Below are positions 1 through 8,779 of a DNA stretch of 64,000 nucleotides, in pieces (the first letter of the stretch is position 1; every line of letters begins with the position of its first letter). Under the pieces are notes generated by a model. The model was not told the origin of the DNA and did no database searches. It saw only the letters and a program-made list of their open reading frames with translations. This DNA comes from Candidatus Phycosocius bacilliformis. Lineage in GTDB: Bacteria > Pseudomonadota > Alphaproteobacteria > Caulobacterales > Aquidulcibacteraceae. The stretch spans positions 45,490 to 109,489 of the forward strand of contig NZ_BFBR01000011.1 in NCBI RefSeq assembly GCF_003112735.1. Reading direction: 5' to 3'. The position numbers and the translations under genes are program-made.

Positions 1-1
1 T

Positions 2-1159
2 CTCGACAGTGCGCGGGAAGAAAGCCTTGAAGCCATCGGTGAGGCCATCGCCGAAAATGGCAAGGTGATTGTTACAGGATGCCTGGGGGCGGAACCTGAG
101 GTGATCCGCGAACGTCATCCCAATGTGCTGGCCATTACCGGTCCGCAGCAATATGAAAGCGTGATGAGCGCGGTACATGAGGCTTTGCCCCCGCGCCACG
201 ACCCCTTTCTGGATCTGGTTCCTGATAGCGGCGTGAAGCTAACCCCACGCCATTATGCCTATCTGAAGATTTCAGAAGGCTGCAATAATCGGTGTTCCTT
301 TTGCATCATCCCGAAGCTGCGGGGTGATCTGGTATCACGACCTGCCGCACATGTGATGGCCGAGGCTGAAAAGCTGGTTTCAGCGGGGGTGAAGGAATTG
401 CTGGTGATCAGCCAGGATACCTCGGCCTATGGGCTGGATATTGGTTATGCCACAAGTCGCTGGAAGGAGCGGGAGTATCGCGCCAAATTCCTTGATCTCT
501 GCCAAGATCTGGGCAGACTCGGGGCTTGGGTCCGTCTGCATTACGTCTATCCCTACCCACATGTGGATGAGGTCATCCCCTTGATGGCAGAGGGTAAAAT
601 CCTGCCCTATCTCGACATTCCGTTCCAGCATGCAAGCCCGAAAGTCCTCAAGGCGATGCGCCGCCCGGCCAATCAGGAAAAACAGACTGCCCGCATCGCC
701 AAATGGCGGTCTGAATGCCCTGATCTCGCCATCCGATCGACCTTTATCGTCGGCTTCCCCGGCGAGACGGAGGAGGACTTCCAGTTGCTGCTCGACTTCA
801 TGCGGGAAGGCCAAATCGACCGGGTCGGCTGTTTCAAATATGAAAACGTCGTCCACGCAGCATCGCGCGAGCTGGATCATCAGGTGCCGGAAGACGTGAA
901 AGAAGAACGCTGGCACCGCTTCATGGAGGTGGCCCGCGACGTATCAGAACAGCGGCTGGCAACCAAGGTTGGCAAGCAAGTCGATGTGATTATCGACGAG
1001 ATCGACGATGAAGGCCCGATCGGCCGCACGGTCTGGGATGCCCCGGATGTGGATGGCGCAATTGAGCTGCATGGCTTCAAGAAAGTTAAGCCAGGTGACA
1101 TTGTGCGCGCGCGCATTGTTGAAGCAGGTGATTATGATTTGGTTGGCGAAGCGATCTAG
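2..1159 (+). CDS. rimO: Ribosomal protein S12 methylthiotransferase RimO, 5' end outside the window
   Basis: Radical SAM enzyme that adds a methylthio group to the conserved aspartate of ribosomal protein S12. The frame is open from base 2, so the start lies upstream; about 386 residues are visible of a family length near 440-450. The end of the MTTase N-terminal domain is present, then the radical SAM signature CNNRCSFC (CxxxCxxC, near base 285), and a C-terminal TRAM-like domain ending at the stop. The stop overlaps by 4 bp the end of the convergent small membrane protein gene. RimO and MiaB are close relatives; the [11 protein letters not shown] context and the GDLVSRP stretch after it favour RimO. 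Confidence 0.93.
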   Translation, partial: LDSAREESLEAIGEAIAENGKVIVTGCLGAEPEVIRERHPNVLAITGPQQYESVMSAVHEALPPRHDPFLDLVPDSGVKLTPRHYAYLKISEGCNNRCSFCIIPKLRGDLVSRPAAHVMAEAEKLVSAGVKELLVISQDTSAYGLDIGYATSRWKEREYRAKFLDLCQDLGRLGAWVRLHYVYPYPHVDEVIPLMAEGKILPYLDIPFQHASPKVLKAMRRPANQEKQTARIAKWRSECPDLAIRSTFIVGFPGETEEDFQLLLDFMREGQIDRVGCFKYENVVHAASRELDHQVPEDVKEERWHRFMEVARDVSEQRLATKVGKQVDVIIDEIDDEGPIGRTVWDAPDVDGAIELHGFKKVKPGDIVRARIVEAGDYDLVGEAI

Positions 1160-1485
1160 CTTTTGGTTGCCAGCCACCAGCCCCCAAAACTGAGGCTCAA
1201 CAACAGCGTCAGCATGACCGCCTGCGGCGAAAGACCATAGAGAGCCGCACTTGCCATCAGCATTGCTTCGATCTCGCGCAGGCCGGTCGGGGCCAGAAGC
1301 GCAATCCCGCTGAACAGCAAGACAGCCACCAGGATGAATGCCGCCTCGCGCCAAATCTGTCGACGGACCTGATCGGCCCGGACGTCCTGCATCACGGATG
1401 CGACAAAAGCCTCGCCGGGCGCGGCCGCATCGAGATTAGCCGCCTCGTGAAACAAGGCCTTAAGGGCAAGATCGTCTTCGGTCAT
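1156..1485 (-). CDS. Small membrane protein after an ECF sigma gene, possible anti-sigma factor
   Basis: A 109-residue protein with a soluble N-terminal half of about 45 residues followed by two hydrophobic segments (about 47-66 and 88-105). Its ATG overlaps the stop of the ECF sigma gene (ATGA), so the two are translationally coupled. That arrangement, a short cytoplasmic arm plus membrane segments directly after a sigma gene, is typical of membrane anti-sigma factors. No zinc-binding HxxxCxxC motif is visible, so it is not a classical ZAS protein. The role is inferred from position only. Confidence 0.7.
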   Translation of the reverse strand: MTEDDLALKALFHEAANLDAAAPGEAFVASVMQDVRADQVRRQIWREAAFILVAVLLFSGIALLAPTGLREIEAMLMASAALYGLSPQAVMLTLLLSLSFGGWWLATKS

Positions 1486-2099
1486 GGCTTGGGACTTTCT
1501 GAGACAAGAAGTGTGGCGGTCGGAGCCGACGGGCGCAAGTCCCGCATGAGGTCCAGCGCCCGGTCACGCCCACGCTGGGCGTGGCTTTTGACGGTGCCGA
1601 GCGGCATGGACAGGGCTTGGGCTGCCTCGGCATGGGTTAGGCCTGCCCCGAAACAAAGCGAAACCACCAGTCTTTGATCCGGCGATAGGGCTTGAAGAAT
1701 ACGGTCCAGATCGAGCCGAGCGGCCATCCCAGCTTCAGTGCTTGTGTTCTGATCCTGCTCGGCGTGCCATGCGGTGTCACGCTTTTGTGCCCGGGTCAGA
1801 CTGCGGCGCTGATCGCGTGCTGTATTGATGGCAATGGAAAACAACCAGCCGCGAAAACTGCTGCCGTCTCCCTCAGTACCGCGCCAGCGCGGCAGGGCTT
1901 TCCAAGCCTTCAAAAAGGTCTCCTGTGCCAGATCGTCCGCCAAGCTTGGCTCGGTGACCATCCGGCACAGGAAGGCGCGCAACGGGGCCTGATGACGGCG
2001 CACCAGCTGTTCAAACGCATTGGAGGAACCCGCACGGGCGCGTTTGACCAAAGCTTCATCAACATGGCTGACAAGCGCTTGACTGGATTGCACGGTCAT
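1482..2099 (-). CDS. ECF-family RNA polymerase sigma factor
   Basis: A 205-residue extracytoplasmic-function sigma factor. Region 2 is seen in the LADDLAQETFLKAWKALPRW stretch and in RGWLFSIAINTARDQRR; region 4 is the helix-turn-helix around LTHAEAAQALSMPLGTVKSH near the C-terminus. The frame is open 26 codons further upstream, but that would overlap the preceding gene; the ATG at 2099 has a GGAGAG-like site before it. The next gene starts inside its stop codon and may encode its anti-sigma factor. The preceding membrane protein gene is probably in the same operon. The signal that activates it cannot be read from the sequence. Confidence 0.88.
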   Translation of the reverse strand: MTVQSSQALVSHVDEALVKRARAGSSNAFEQLVRRHQAPLRAFLCRMVTEPSLADDLAQETFLKAWKALPRWRGTEGDGSSFRGWLFSIAINTARDQRRSLTRAQKRDTAWHAEQDQNTSTEAGMAARLDLDRILQALSPDQRLVVSLCFGAGLTHAEAAQALSMPLGTVKSHAQRGRDRALDLMRDLRPSAPTATLLVSESPKP

Positions 2100-2125
2100 A
2101 ACCCCGGGTCGCTCTCCGCCGCGTC

Positions 2126-2533
2126 CTATTGCGGATTGGACTGAGCGGCAGAGGGGGTGGGGCGGCGCAGATGCCAACTCAAGAATTGGCCTGCACCGGT
2201 AAAGGCGAGCACCACACCGATCAGGATCAGGACCGTTCCGAAACTTGAGCCATCATCTGAAAAGGTCAGTTTGGCAATTCCGCCGGCAGCGCAGAAGCCA
2301 AAACCCATCATCACGCTGATGACACCTGCTCTTAGGTCCATTTCCGGCGAATTCGGTGCCTTTACCATCAGTTTCAGCGTGGTTTCATCCAGCTTTTGAC
2401 CTGAGGCAATGACTTGGCGCAGCGTTTCCTGCTGGCCTTCGCGCACTTTTAGGTTCCAATAAAAGCCTGCCAACACACCAATCGTAATGCAGGCAAACAA
2501 AGCAAACGGAACAAGCTCACCAATCATTTCCAT
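2126..2533 (-). CDS. Two-segment membrane protein, DUF6249-like
   Basis: A protein of about 135 residues with an N-terminal membrane segment (about residues 5-25), a charged loop with an ETLRQVIASGQ motif, then two more hydrophobic stretches and a short polar tail. This pattern matches DUF6249-type proteins, often found beside ECF sigma genes; the family call is from memory of the pattern. The start chosen has AAAGGAAAGAG a few bases upstream; a start 11 codons earlier lacks such a site. It lies directly upstream of the ECF sigma gene on the same strand and may belong to that regulon. Confidence 0.68.
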   Translation of the reverse strand: MEMIGELVPFALFACITIGVLAGFYWNLKVREGQQETLRQVIASGQKLDETTLKLMVKAPNSPEMDLRAGVISVMMGFGFCAAGGIAKLTFSDDGSSFGTVLILIGVVLAFTGAGQFLSWHLRRPTPSAAQSNPQ

Positions 2534-2607
2534 AGTCTCTTTCCTTTTGAGTGGCACGGCGACCATTTCACATTACAACGCCGCCGCAACAGAGTTTGGA
2601 TGCAGGC

Positions 2608-3048
2608 TTACTGCACCGGCTGTGAGTCACCCACCGGGGCTTGAGGGGCATTTGTGCGCTGGCGGGAAATTTCCACCACATCATAAGTCTCCAAGTCCTG
2701 GCGCACCCGCATCGGCAAAGACTGCCATAGGGCGCGGTTGGCCTTAAGCTCATCAATGCTAAGACTGCGGCCTTCGCCATCGGCTTGTGGTTGTAACAGG
2801 CCGAGGGCAGCGCAGGTGCGCATACTGAAGGCCTGTCGGCCTGAAGCGTGGCACAAAATGCGGCGGCTGGTAGGCTGGGCTAAGTCACGCGCCAAGGCCT
2901 GATTGGCAGAACGAAGGGCTTTCCCTTGGATTGGTTGAGCAATCTGAGGGTGGGAAGGCATCGGAGCCACCGTCGCTTGAACTGTCCCAATAAAGCCGAA
3001 ACTGGCGAACAAACTTGCGGCGGCGATGAGGTTGGGGAGGTTTTTCAT
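2608..3048 (-). CDS. Hypothetical secreted protein
   Basis: A 146-residue protein starting MKNLPNLIAAASLF with a clear Sec signal peptide of about 24 residues ending near VQA-T. The mature part has two cysteines (in RRILCHASG and MRTCAALG) that could form a disulfide, and a glutamine/proline-rich tail. The ATG at 3048 is preceded by AAAGGATC; an upstream extension of 45 codons is open but would remove the signal peptide from the N-terminus. It is divergent from the Rieske oxygenase gene. I do not recognise the family. Confidence 0.65.
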   Translation of the reverse strand: MKNLPNLIAAASLFASFGFIGTVQATVAPMPSHPQIAQPIQGKALRSANQALARDLAQPTSRRILCHASGRQAFSMRTCAALGLLQPQADGEGRSLSIDELKANRALWQSLPMRVRQDLETYDVVEISRQRTNAPQAPVGDSQPVQ

Positions 3049-3167
3049 GTCGTGATCCTTTCGTGGTCGGATATGAATGAAACGCCACAGCCCACAGAAT
3101 TGGATGCAAATATTTTCCACATTCTTGGATGTTTTTCGCGCGAACAGAATTGGTCTATAGATGGAGG

Positions 3168-4268
3168 ATGGCTGATGACGCATCTTCCCTGTCCCCCAAT
3201 CCTGCCCTGTCCGCGGATGGTCTCTTGCTGGACTGCTGGTACTTTGCCGCCACGTCTGCGGAGCTCAAAGCTGGCAAGCAATTTCGCCGCATGATTCTGG
3301 GGGAACCTGTTCTGTTAGGCCGAACGGCCAAGGGCGACGTGCTGGCGATGCGCGATGTCTGCCCGCATCGGGCGGTTCCGCTTTCGGCGGGAAGACAGGT
3401 TCAGACCGCCGGGGAGGCGACTGTTGAATGCCCCTATCACGGCTGGCGCTTTGGAGCCGACGGGGTGTGTAAATTGATGCCCTCACTGGTTGACGGCCAG
3501 CCCTATGAAGCCTCCCGCGTGAAGGTGCGCCATTATCCCTATGTTGAGCGCCATGGCCTTGTCTTCATCTATATCTCTGCCGACCCCCGATTTGATGGCA
3601 TCCCGGCGGTTGCCGCCCCAGAGTTCGCCATCATGGCTGAGAAGCCAAAGTTTGTGGTCAGTCGGGTGTTTGACGCCCACATGGATAATGCTGTTGTCGG
3701 CCTCATGGACCCTGCTCACGTCCCCTTCGTGCATAATCAATGGTGGTGGCGGCCCCCCTCCGTTGGCTTGAAGCTGAAGGAAAAGCAGTTCGAGCCCCGC
3801 CTTCATGGCTGGGCAATTGCCCGCCATGCGCCGTCATCCAATTCGCTGGCTTATCGCTTGTTATTTGGGGCATCGGTGACAACTGAAATCGTCTTCATGC
3901 TGCCAGGCTTTCGTTGGGAAGTGGTAGAAAATGAACGCAGTCAATTCTTTACCTTAACTTGCCTCACGCCGATTGACGGCAAATCCACCCAGATCACACA
4001 GATCAGCTATTGGACGTCAGCCCCGCTCTTGGATGTGATCAAGCCAATTTTGATCCCGGCAGCACGCGAGTTTCTTGACCAAGATGGCCGCATGGTCGAT
4101 CTGCAAAACACCGGCCTTCCCTTTACCAAGGCCATGTTGTGGATTGACGATATCGACGTGCAAGCTAAGTGGTACAACAAGCTCAAAAGGGAATGGGCAC
4201 AAAGTCGGGCCGAGGGGCGGCCATTTGACAATCCGATCCGGCCGCAACGCTTGACCTGGCGCAGCTGA
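3168..4268 (+). CDS. Rieske [2Fe-2S] aromatic-ring-hydroxylating oxygenase, terminal component
   Basis: A 366-residue oxygenase subunit. The N-terminal Rieske domain has CPHRA and CPYHGW (C-x-H ... C-x2-H), binding a [2Fe-2S] cluster. The catalytic domain has MDPAHVPFVH, the usual D-x2-H-x4-H for mononuclear iron. Such enzymes take electrons from a separate reductase; none is nearby, and no ring-cleavage or demethylase genes accompany it, so the substrate is unknown (a VanA- or choline-type oxygenase are both possible). The start is uncertain: GGAGG sits immediately against the ATG at 3168, which is abnormally close, and an ATG 13 codons upstream has no visible ribosome-binding site. Confidence 0.85.
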   Translation: MADDASSLSPNPALSADGLLLDCWYFAATSAELKAGKQFRRMILGEPVLLGRTAKGDVLAMRDVCPHRAVPLSAGRQVQTAGEATVECPYHGWRFGADGVCKLMPSLVDGQPYEASRVKVRHYPYVERHGLVFIYISADPRFDGIPAVAAPEFAIMAEKPKFVVSRVFDAHMDNAVVGLMDPAHVPFVHNQWWWRPPSVGLKLKEKQFEPRLHGWAIARHAPSSNSLAYRLLFGASVTTEIVFMLPGFRWEVVENERSQFFTLTCLTPIDGKSTQITQISYWTSAPLLDVIKPILIPAAREFLDQDGRMVDLQNTGLPFTKAMLWIDDIDVQAKWYNKLKREWAQSRAEGRPFDNPIRPQRLTWRS

Positions 4269-4364
4269 GATCTTTCTATCACCACGATAAGGCTTGCGTC
4301 AGGCTATCAGGTTCGCCATCGTGTTCACCAAGCAGTGGCAGGGGCTCAGGGGAGAAACAGCTTC

Positions 4365-5501
4365 ATGCGAATAGCGATTTTGAAGGAAACGCGCGACGGG
4401 GAAACCCGGGTGGCGGCCTCGCCGGAAACGATCAAGAAGATCAGTGCCGCAGGCCATCAGGTCGTGATTGAAACCGGGGCCGGGGCTGGGGCGGCTTCGC
4501 CCGATCATATGTTCGTGGAAGCCGGGGCAGAGATTGCGGCTGATGCAAAGTCGGCCCTCAAAGGGGCTGAGCTTGTCTTGAAAGTGCGCCGCCCGACGGA
4601 GGCGGAGTTGAAGCTTGTGCCCAAAGGTGCCGGCGTGGTCGCTTTCTGGACCCCCTATGGTGATAAGGCCCTGATCGAGGCAGCGGCAAAAGCAGGTGTC
4701 GTGGCGCTGTCGATGGAATTTACCCCACGCATTACCCGAGCCCAGGCGATGGACGCATTGTCCTCACAAGCCAATTTGGCTGGCTATCGCGCTGTTATTG
4801 AAGGGGCTGCCCTATATGGCCGTGGCTTCCCGATGATGATGACCGCGGCGGGAACCGTGGCGGCTGCCAAATGCTTTGTGATGGGTGCCGGTGTTGCGGG
4901 CCTGCAGGCGATTGCGACCGCCCGTCGGCTTGGGGCCATTGTGACCGCCACGGACGTACGCCCAGCGGCCAAAGAACAAGTCGCCTCTTTGGGTGCGAAA
5001 TTCATCGCTGTTGAGGACGAAGAGTTCAAGGCAGCTGAAACTGCGGCTGGCTATGCCAAGCCGATGAGTGCGGAATATCAGGCCAAACAGGCAGCCTTGG
5101 TGGCCGACCATATCGCCAAGCAGGATGTGGTGATCACAACTGCTTTGATTCCCGGTCGTCCCGCCCCTGTGCTGGTCACCCCGGAGATGGTGGCCAAGAT
5201 GAAGCCCGGCAGTGTCATTGTGGATCTGGCCGTGGAACAGGGCGGCAATTGCCCCTTGTCAAAGCCTGACCAATTGGTGGTGACCGATAATGGGGTAACG
5301 ATTGCCGGCTTTGCCAATCTGCCCGGTCGTTTGGCCGCCGATGCCAGCGCCCTTTACGCAAAAAACCTCTTGAACCTCTTGCCGCTTCTCACCGATGGCG
5401 ACGGCAAGGCGTTTGGACCCCATTATGACGACGACATCATCCAGGGCATGCTGCTGACCCGCGACGGCGCGGTCGTACATCCCTCTCTGACCACAGCATG
5501 A
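4365..5501 (+). CDS. pntAA: NAD(P) transhydrogenase subunit alpha part 1 (NAD(H)-binding domain I)
   Basis: 378 residues forming soluble domain I of proton-translocating transhydrogenase, which binds NAD(H) and passes hydride to NADP. It begins MRIAILKETRDGETRVA, as in the alanine dehydrogenase/PntA family, and has a Rossmann motif GAGVAGLQA near residue 175. The ATG at 4365 follows GGGGAGA by about 10 bases. The alpha subunit is split into two genes, as in Rhodospirillum rubrum, and ends just before pntAB with AGGA overlapping the stop region. The three-gene operon supplies NADPH using the proton gradient. Confidence 0.95.
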   Translation: MRIAILKETRDGETRVAASPETIKKISAAGHQVVIETGAGAGAASPDHMFVEAGAEIAADAKSALKGAELVLKVRRPTEAELKLVPKGAGVVAFWTPYGDKALIEAAAKAGVVALSMEFTPRITRAQAMDALSSQANLAGYRAVIEGAALYGRGFPMMMTAAGTVAAAKCFVMGAGVAGLQAIATARRLGAIVTATDVRPAAKEQVASLGAKFIAVEDEEFKAAETAAGYAKPMSAEYQAKQAALVADHIAKQDVVITTALIPGRPAPVLVTPEMVAKMKPGSVIVDLAVEQGGNCPLSKPDQLVVTDNGVTIAGFANLPGRLAADASALYAKNLLNLLPLLTDGDGKAFGPHYDDDIIQGMLLTRDGAVVHPSLTTA

Positions 5502-5510
5502 GGATTGAAC

Positions 5511-5852
5511 ATGGAAGCCGTTGATCCCACCGTTTTCCGTCTCGCCATTTTCGTCCTGGCGATTTTTGTTGGCTATTATGTGGTGTGGAGCGTGACGCCC
5601 GCCCTGCATACGCCCCTGATGGCTGTCACGAATGCGATCTCTTCGGTTGTGGTCGTGGGGGCTCTTGTTGCTGCTGCCGCGACCCTGCCAGGCGGGGGTG
5701 CAGATGGGGCCACTTGGGTGTCGCGGGGCATGGGGGCGCTTGCGGTCGCCTTGGCAGCCGTAAACATTTTTGGTGGCTTTCTGGTGACCCAGCGTATGTT
5801 GGCCATGTATAAGAAGAAGGAGCGTGCCGCTCCTGGAAAGGGCGGGCATTAA
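5511..5852 (+). CDS. pntAB: NAD(P) transhydrogenase subunit alpha part 2 (small membrane subunit)
   Basis: 113 residues with three to four hydrophobic helices (for example near [18 protein letters not shown] and LVTQRMLAM). It is the membrane domain II part that in E. coli is fused to the C-terminus of PntA. The ATG at 5511 has AGGA six bases upstream and lies nine bases after the pntAA stop. The next gene, pntB, begins one base after its stop. Middle gene of the three-gene pnt operon. Confidence 0.93.
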   Translation: MEAVDPTVFRLAIFVLAIFVGYYVVWSVTPALHTPLMAVTNAISSVVVVGALVAAAATLPGGGADGATWVSRGMGALAVALAAVNIFGGFLVTQRMLAMYKKKERAAPGKGGH

Positions 5853-5853
5853 G

Positions 5854-7260
5854 ATGTCGCCATCAGTTGCAGCCCTTCTTTACCTCGTCTCTGGGGTTCT
5901 GTTCATTCTAGCCTTGCGAGGCTTGTCGAGTCCCGAAACCAGCCGCCAAGGCAATCTCTACGGCATAATCGGCATGGCGATTTCGGTCGTCACCACCTTG
6001 CTGGCTGTGCAGCTTGATATCACGACGATTGGTCTGATTGTGACTGCGACCGCAGTCGGTGGCGGGATTGGGGCCCTTTTGGCCCGCAAAATCGCCATGA
6101 CCAGCATGCCACAACTGGTCGCTGCCTTCCATTCGCTTGTCGGTTTGGCCGCTGTGCTGATTGCTGGGGCCGCCATGTACAGCCCCGCTGCTTTCCATAT
6201 CGCACTTGAAACCGGTGGGATCAAAACTGCGTCGCTCATTGAAATGGGTCTGGGCGTGGCAATCGGGTCGATCACCTTTACCGGCTCATTGATCGCCTTT
6301 GCCAAACTCAACGGCAATATGAGTGGTGCCCCCATCATTTTGCCGGCGCGGCATGTGTTGAATGTGTTGATCCTTGTCGCAATCATTGCTCTGATTGTTA
6401 CCCTGATCGTGACGCAAGGTGCTGCACTGTGGGCCTTCTGGGCGCTGGTGGGATTGTCCTTCCTGTTGGGTGTCACCCTGATTATTCCAATCGGCGGGGC
6501 AGACATGCCGGTCGTGGTCTCCATGCTCAACTCCTATTCGGGTTGGGCTGCGGCAGCCTTGGGTTTCACTCTCGAAAATAATGCGCTGATCATTACAGGC
6601 GCCTTGGTTGGCTCATCCGGGGCGATCTTGTCCTACATTATGTGTAAAGGCATGAACCGCAGCTTCATCTCGGTGATTTTGGGTGGTTTCGGTGCCGCGG
6701 ATGGGGCTGCTGCGGAGGGTGGCCGGATTGAGACCCGCCCCGTCAAACAAGGCAGTGCAGATGATGCAGCCTTCATTATGAAGAATGCCGAGCGGGTCAT
6801 CATCGTACCGGGTTACGGCATGGCCGTCGCTCAAGCCCAGCATGCGCTGAAGGAGATGGCCGACAAGCTGAAGGCCGAAGGCGTTGAAGTCAAATATGCC
6901 ATCCATCCGGTGGCAGGCCGCATGCCCGGGCACATGAATGTGCTGCTCGCCGAAGCCCAAGTGCCTTATGATGAAGTGTTCGAGCTTGAGGATATCAATT
7001 CAGAATTCGGGCAGGCCGATGTGGCCTATGTGATCGGTGCCAATGACGTCACCAATCCGTCCGCCAAAACGGATCCTCAAAGCCCGATTTTTGGTATGCC
7101 GATCCTTGATGTCGAGAAGGCCAAGACGGTGCTGTTCATCAAGCGCGGCATGGGCTCTGGCTATGCGGGCGTGGAGAATGAATTATTCTTCCGCGACAAC
7201 ACGATGATGCTGTTTGCAGACGCCAAGAAAATGACCGAAGCAATCGTCAAATCGCTTTAG
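5854..7260 (+). CDS. pntB: NAD(P) transhydrogenase subunit beta
   Basis: 468 residues. The N-terminal half is a bundle of hydrophobic helices forming the proton channel (domain II); the C-terminal part is the NADP(H)-binding domain III, seen in VIIVPGYGMAVAQAQH and in VIGANDVTNPSAKTDPQSP. It completes the complex with PntAA and PntAB. The ATG at 5854 is one base after the pntAB stop, with GGAAAGG a dozen bases earlier. A strong intrinsic terminator follows at 7290-7318. Confidence 0.95.
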   Translation: MSPSVAALLYLVSGVLFILALRGLSSPETSRQGNLYGIIGMAISVVTTLLAVQLDITTIGLIVTATAVGGGIGALLARKIAMTSMPQLVAAFHSLVGLAAVLIAGAAMYSPAAFHIALETGGIKTASLIEMGLGVAIGSITFTGSLIAFAKLNGNMSGAPIILPARHVLNVLILVAIIALIVTLIVTQGAALWAFWALVGLSFLLGVTLIIPIGGADMPVVVSMLNSYSGWAAAALGFTLENNALIITGALVGSSGAILSYIMCKGMNRSFISVILGGFGAADGAAAEGGRIETRPVKQGSADDAAFIMKNAERVIIVPGYGMAVAQAQHALKEMADKLKAEGVEVKYAIHPVAGRMPGHMNVLLAEAQVPYDEVFELEDINSEFGQADVAYVIGANDVTNPSAKTDPQSPIFGMPILDVEKAKTVLFIKRGMGSGYAGVENELFFRDNTMMLFADAKKMTEAIVKSL

Positions 7261-7289
7261 TCGGCTGTTTTCAGCGCGCATAACACGAT

Positions 7290-7318
7290 AAAGCGGTCGG
7301 GTCGTCCCGGCCGCTTTT
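7290..7318 (+). terminator. Intrinsic terminator of the pnt operon
   Basis: A 12-bp stem (AAAGCGGTCGGG pairing with CCCGGCCGCTTT, one G-U pair) with the tetraloop TCGT and a short T run. It lies about 30 bp after the pntB stop and between convergent genes, so it may also serve udk. Confidence 0.85.
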
Positions 7319-7336
7319 GTCGTGGCACATCACAGT

Positions 7337-7996
7337 TTAACCGATTGGTGGTAGGCCTAAGGCCTTGCGGACGGCAGCGGCCACTTGAGCTGCTGCTGCA
7401 AACGCGGTTTCCGATTGCGCGCCTTGAACACCAGTCCCGCCTGAAACAATGAGATCGGCATTCAAGCGGCTTGGTCCGGTCCAGCGCTCATAGGCGGGCC
7501 GGACCGTGGAGAGATATTGGGCGGCCACCGTCTCTGGGGTGCGACCGCGCTCATGTATGTCGCGCAAGAGCCGTCGAAGCAAGCGGATGTCGGCAGGTGT
7601 GTCGACGAACACCCGCAAGTCGCATTGCTCGTAAATGGCTGGATCGCACAAGGTGTGAGTGCCTTCGAGGATCACCACATCACATGGTTCCAGCCGGTGT
7701 GTCGCCGCGCGTCGACCGTGGATGGTGAAGTCATAGATGGGCACGTCAATGCCCTGGCCCGCCTTCAGCGCCGCCAGATGGCTGGCCAAGAGCACGTGAT
7801 CTCGGGCCTCTGGCGTGTCAAAATCATAGCTTGCCGGATCAAAGCCCGGCAAAGACCGGCTATCCTTATAATAGTCGTCTTGCGAGAGAATGCGTGCGGT
7901 CAGCGGCCGCAATAACAAGGCCAATTGAGCTGCCGTTGTGGTCTTGCCCGAGCCAGAGCCCCCACTGATGGCGACAAGAAAAGGAGATTTGGCCAC
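7337..7996 (-). CDS. udk: Uridine kinase-like P-loop kinase
   Basis: A 219-residue kinase of the phosphoribulokinase/uridine kinase fold, predicted to phosphorylate uridine or cytidine in pyrimidine salvage. It has the Walker A motif GGSGSGKTT near residue 11, the conserved QDDYYKD stretch, DTPEARDH, and ILEGTH in the Walker B region. The start is a GTG at 7996, required to keep the P-loop strand. It is convergent with pntB and four bases downstream of the YbjQ-like gene, so probably in an operon with it. A relative acting on another small hydroxyl substrate cannot be excluded. Confidence 0.82.
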   Translation of the reverse strand: MAKSPFLVAISGGSGSGKTTTAAQLALLLRPLTARILSQDDYYKDSRSLPGFDPASYDFDTPEARDHVLLASHLAALKAGQGIDVPIYDFTIHGRRAATHRLEPCDVVILEGTHTLCDPAIYEQCDLRVFVDTPADIRLLRRLLRDIHERGRTPETVAAQYLSTVRPAYERWTGPSRLNADLIVSGGTGVQGAQSETAFAAAAQVAAAVRKALGLPPIG

Positions 7997-8000
7997 GCCT

Positions 8001-8321
8001 CTAACCGAGCCTAACAGCCGTGCCGCTGGCAGCCACCATCATCATTGAACCCTGATGGACCCCGCCTTCAAAATCAACCGAGACACCGACCACCGCATCA
8101 GCGCCTAAGGCGCGGGCTTCATTGATCAACTCGTCAATCGCAATCTGGCGAGCTTCGCGCAGCGTCTTTTCATAAGCCCCGCTCCGGCCACCGATGACGT
8201 CGCGGATCCCGGCAAACAAATCGCGAAACACATTCGCCCCGATCACGGCTTCACCAGCGACAATGCCCAGATATTGAACGACTTTACGGCCTTCAACCGA
8301 ATCCGTGGTGGTGACAATCAT
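8001..8321 (-). CDS. YbjQ/UPF0145 family protein
   Basis: A 106-residue protein matching the YbjQ (heavy-metal-binding domain, UPF0145) family by its ends and centre: [19 protein letters not shown], a [11 protein letters not shown] segment, then [13 protein letters not shown]. Family members form pentamers; the biochemical role is unsettled. A strong ribosome-binding site, AAGGAGTAAGG, precedes the ATG. It is followed four bases later by the uridine kinase gene. Confidence 0.85.
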   Translation of the reverse strand: MIVTTTDSVEGRKVVQYLGIVAGEAVIGANVFRDLFAGIRDVIGGRSGAYEKTLREARQIAIDELINEARALGADAVVGVSVDFEGGVHQGSMMMVAASGTAVRLG

Positions 8322-8352
8322 GCCTTACTCCTTTGATCGCGTGCCGACGGGC

Positions 8353-8769
8353 TCAATCATTGACAGGTTCTTTGAGAACCGGGGCCGGCATACTGCCGAC
8401 AAAATCTTGCACATTGCAGCCATATCCCGGCTTCAGCCGCGCTTCTGCCTGATTGAGGCCAGAGAAATTCACAATCACCCGCTCATCGAGATAGACGATT
8501 TGAGCCCCGTCAATCTGGGAACCGATTTCGGCGCGACAGGATTGCTCATCTCGGTTTTGGACATAAAGACAGCTACACATCTGGCGAGCGATGAAGCCAG
8601 CGGCAACTTCGCCATATTTGCGTGCCTGATAGGCAACGCCAAGTCCGATGACGAAAATGACAATGAGGACAATGCCGATAATCGTTGAGAAGGAAGGCAG
8701 TTTGCGCACGCGGCATATAACCCTATAAAGCTGTCGAAGGGCCAGCCTAATCCGGTCCGTCCTGTTCAT
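8353..8769 (-). CDS. Membrane-anchored hypothetical protein with conserved cysteines
   Basis: 138 residues: a basic N-terminal 25 residues, one membrane segment (about 26-47, FSTIIGIVLIVIFVIGLGVAY), then a periplasmic part with four cysteines (RQMCSCLYV, EQSCRAE, GYGCNVQ). The gene is divergent from the serine hydrolase, only 10 bp apart, an arrangement that suggests a functional link. Unrecognised family; the cysteines could form two disulfides. Confidence 0.62.
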   Translation of the reverse strand: MNRTDRIRLALRQLYRVICRVRKLPSFSTIIGIVLIVIFVIGLGVAYQARKYGEVAAGFIARQMCSCLYVQNRDEQSCRAEIGSQIDGAQIVYLDERVIVNFSGLNQAEARLKPGYGCNVQDFVGSMPAPVLKEPVND

Positions 8770-8779
8770 CTAGAGGCTA

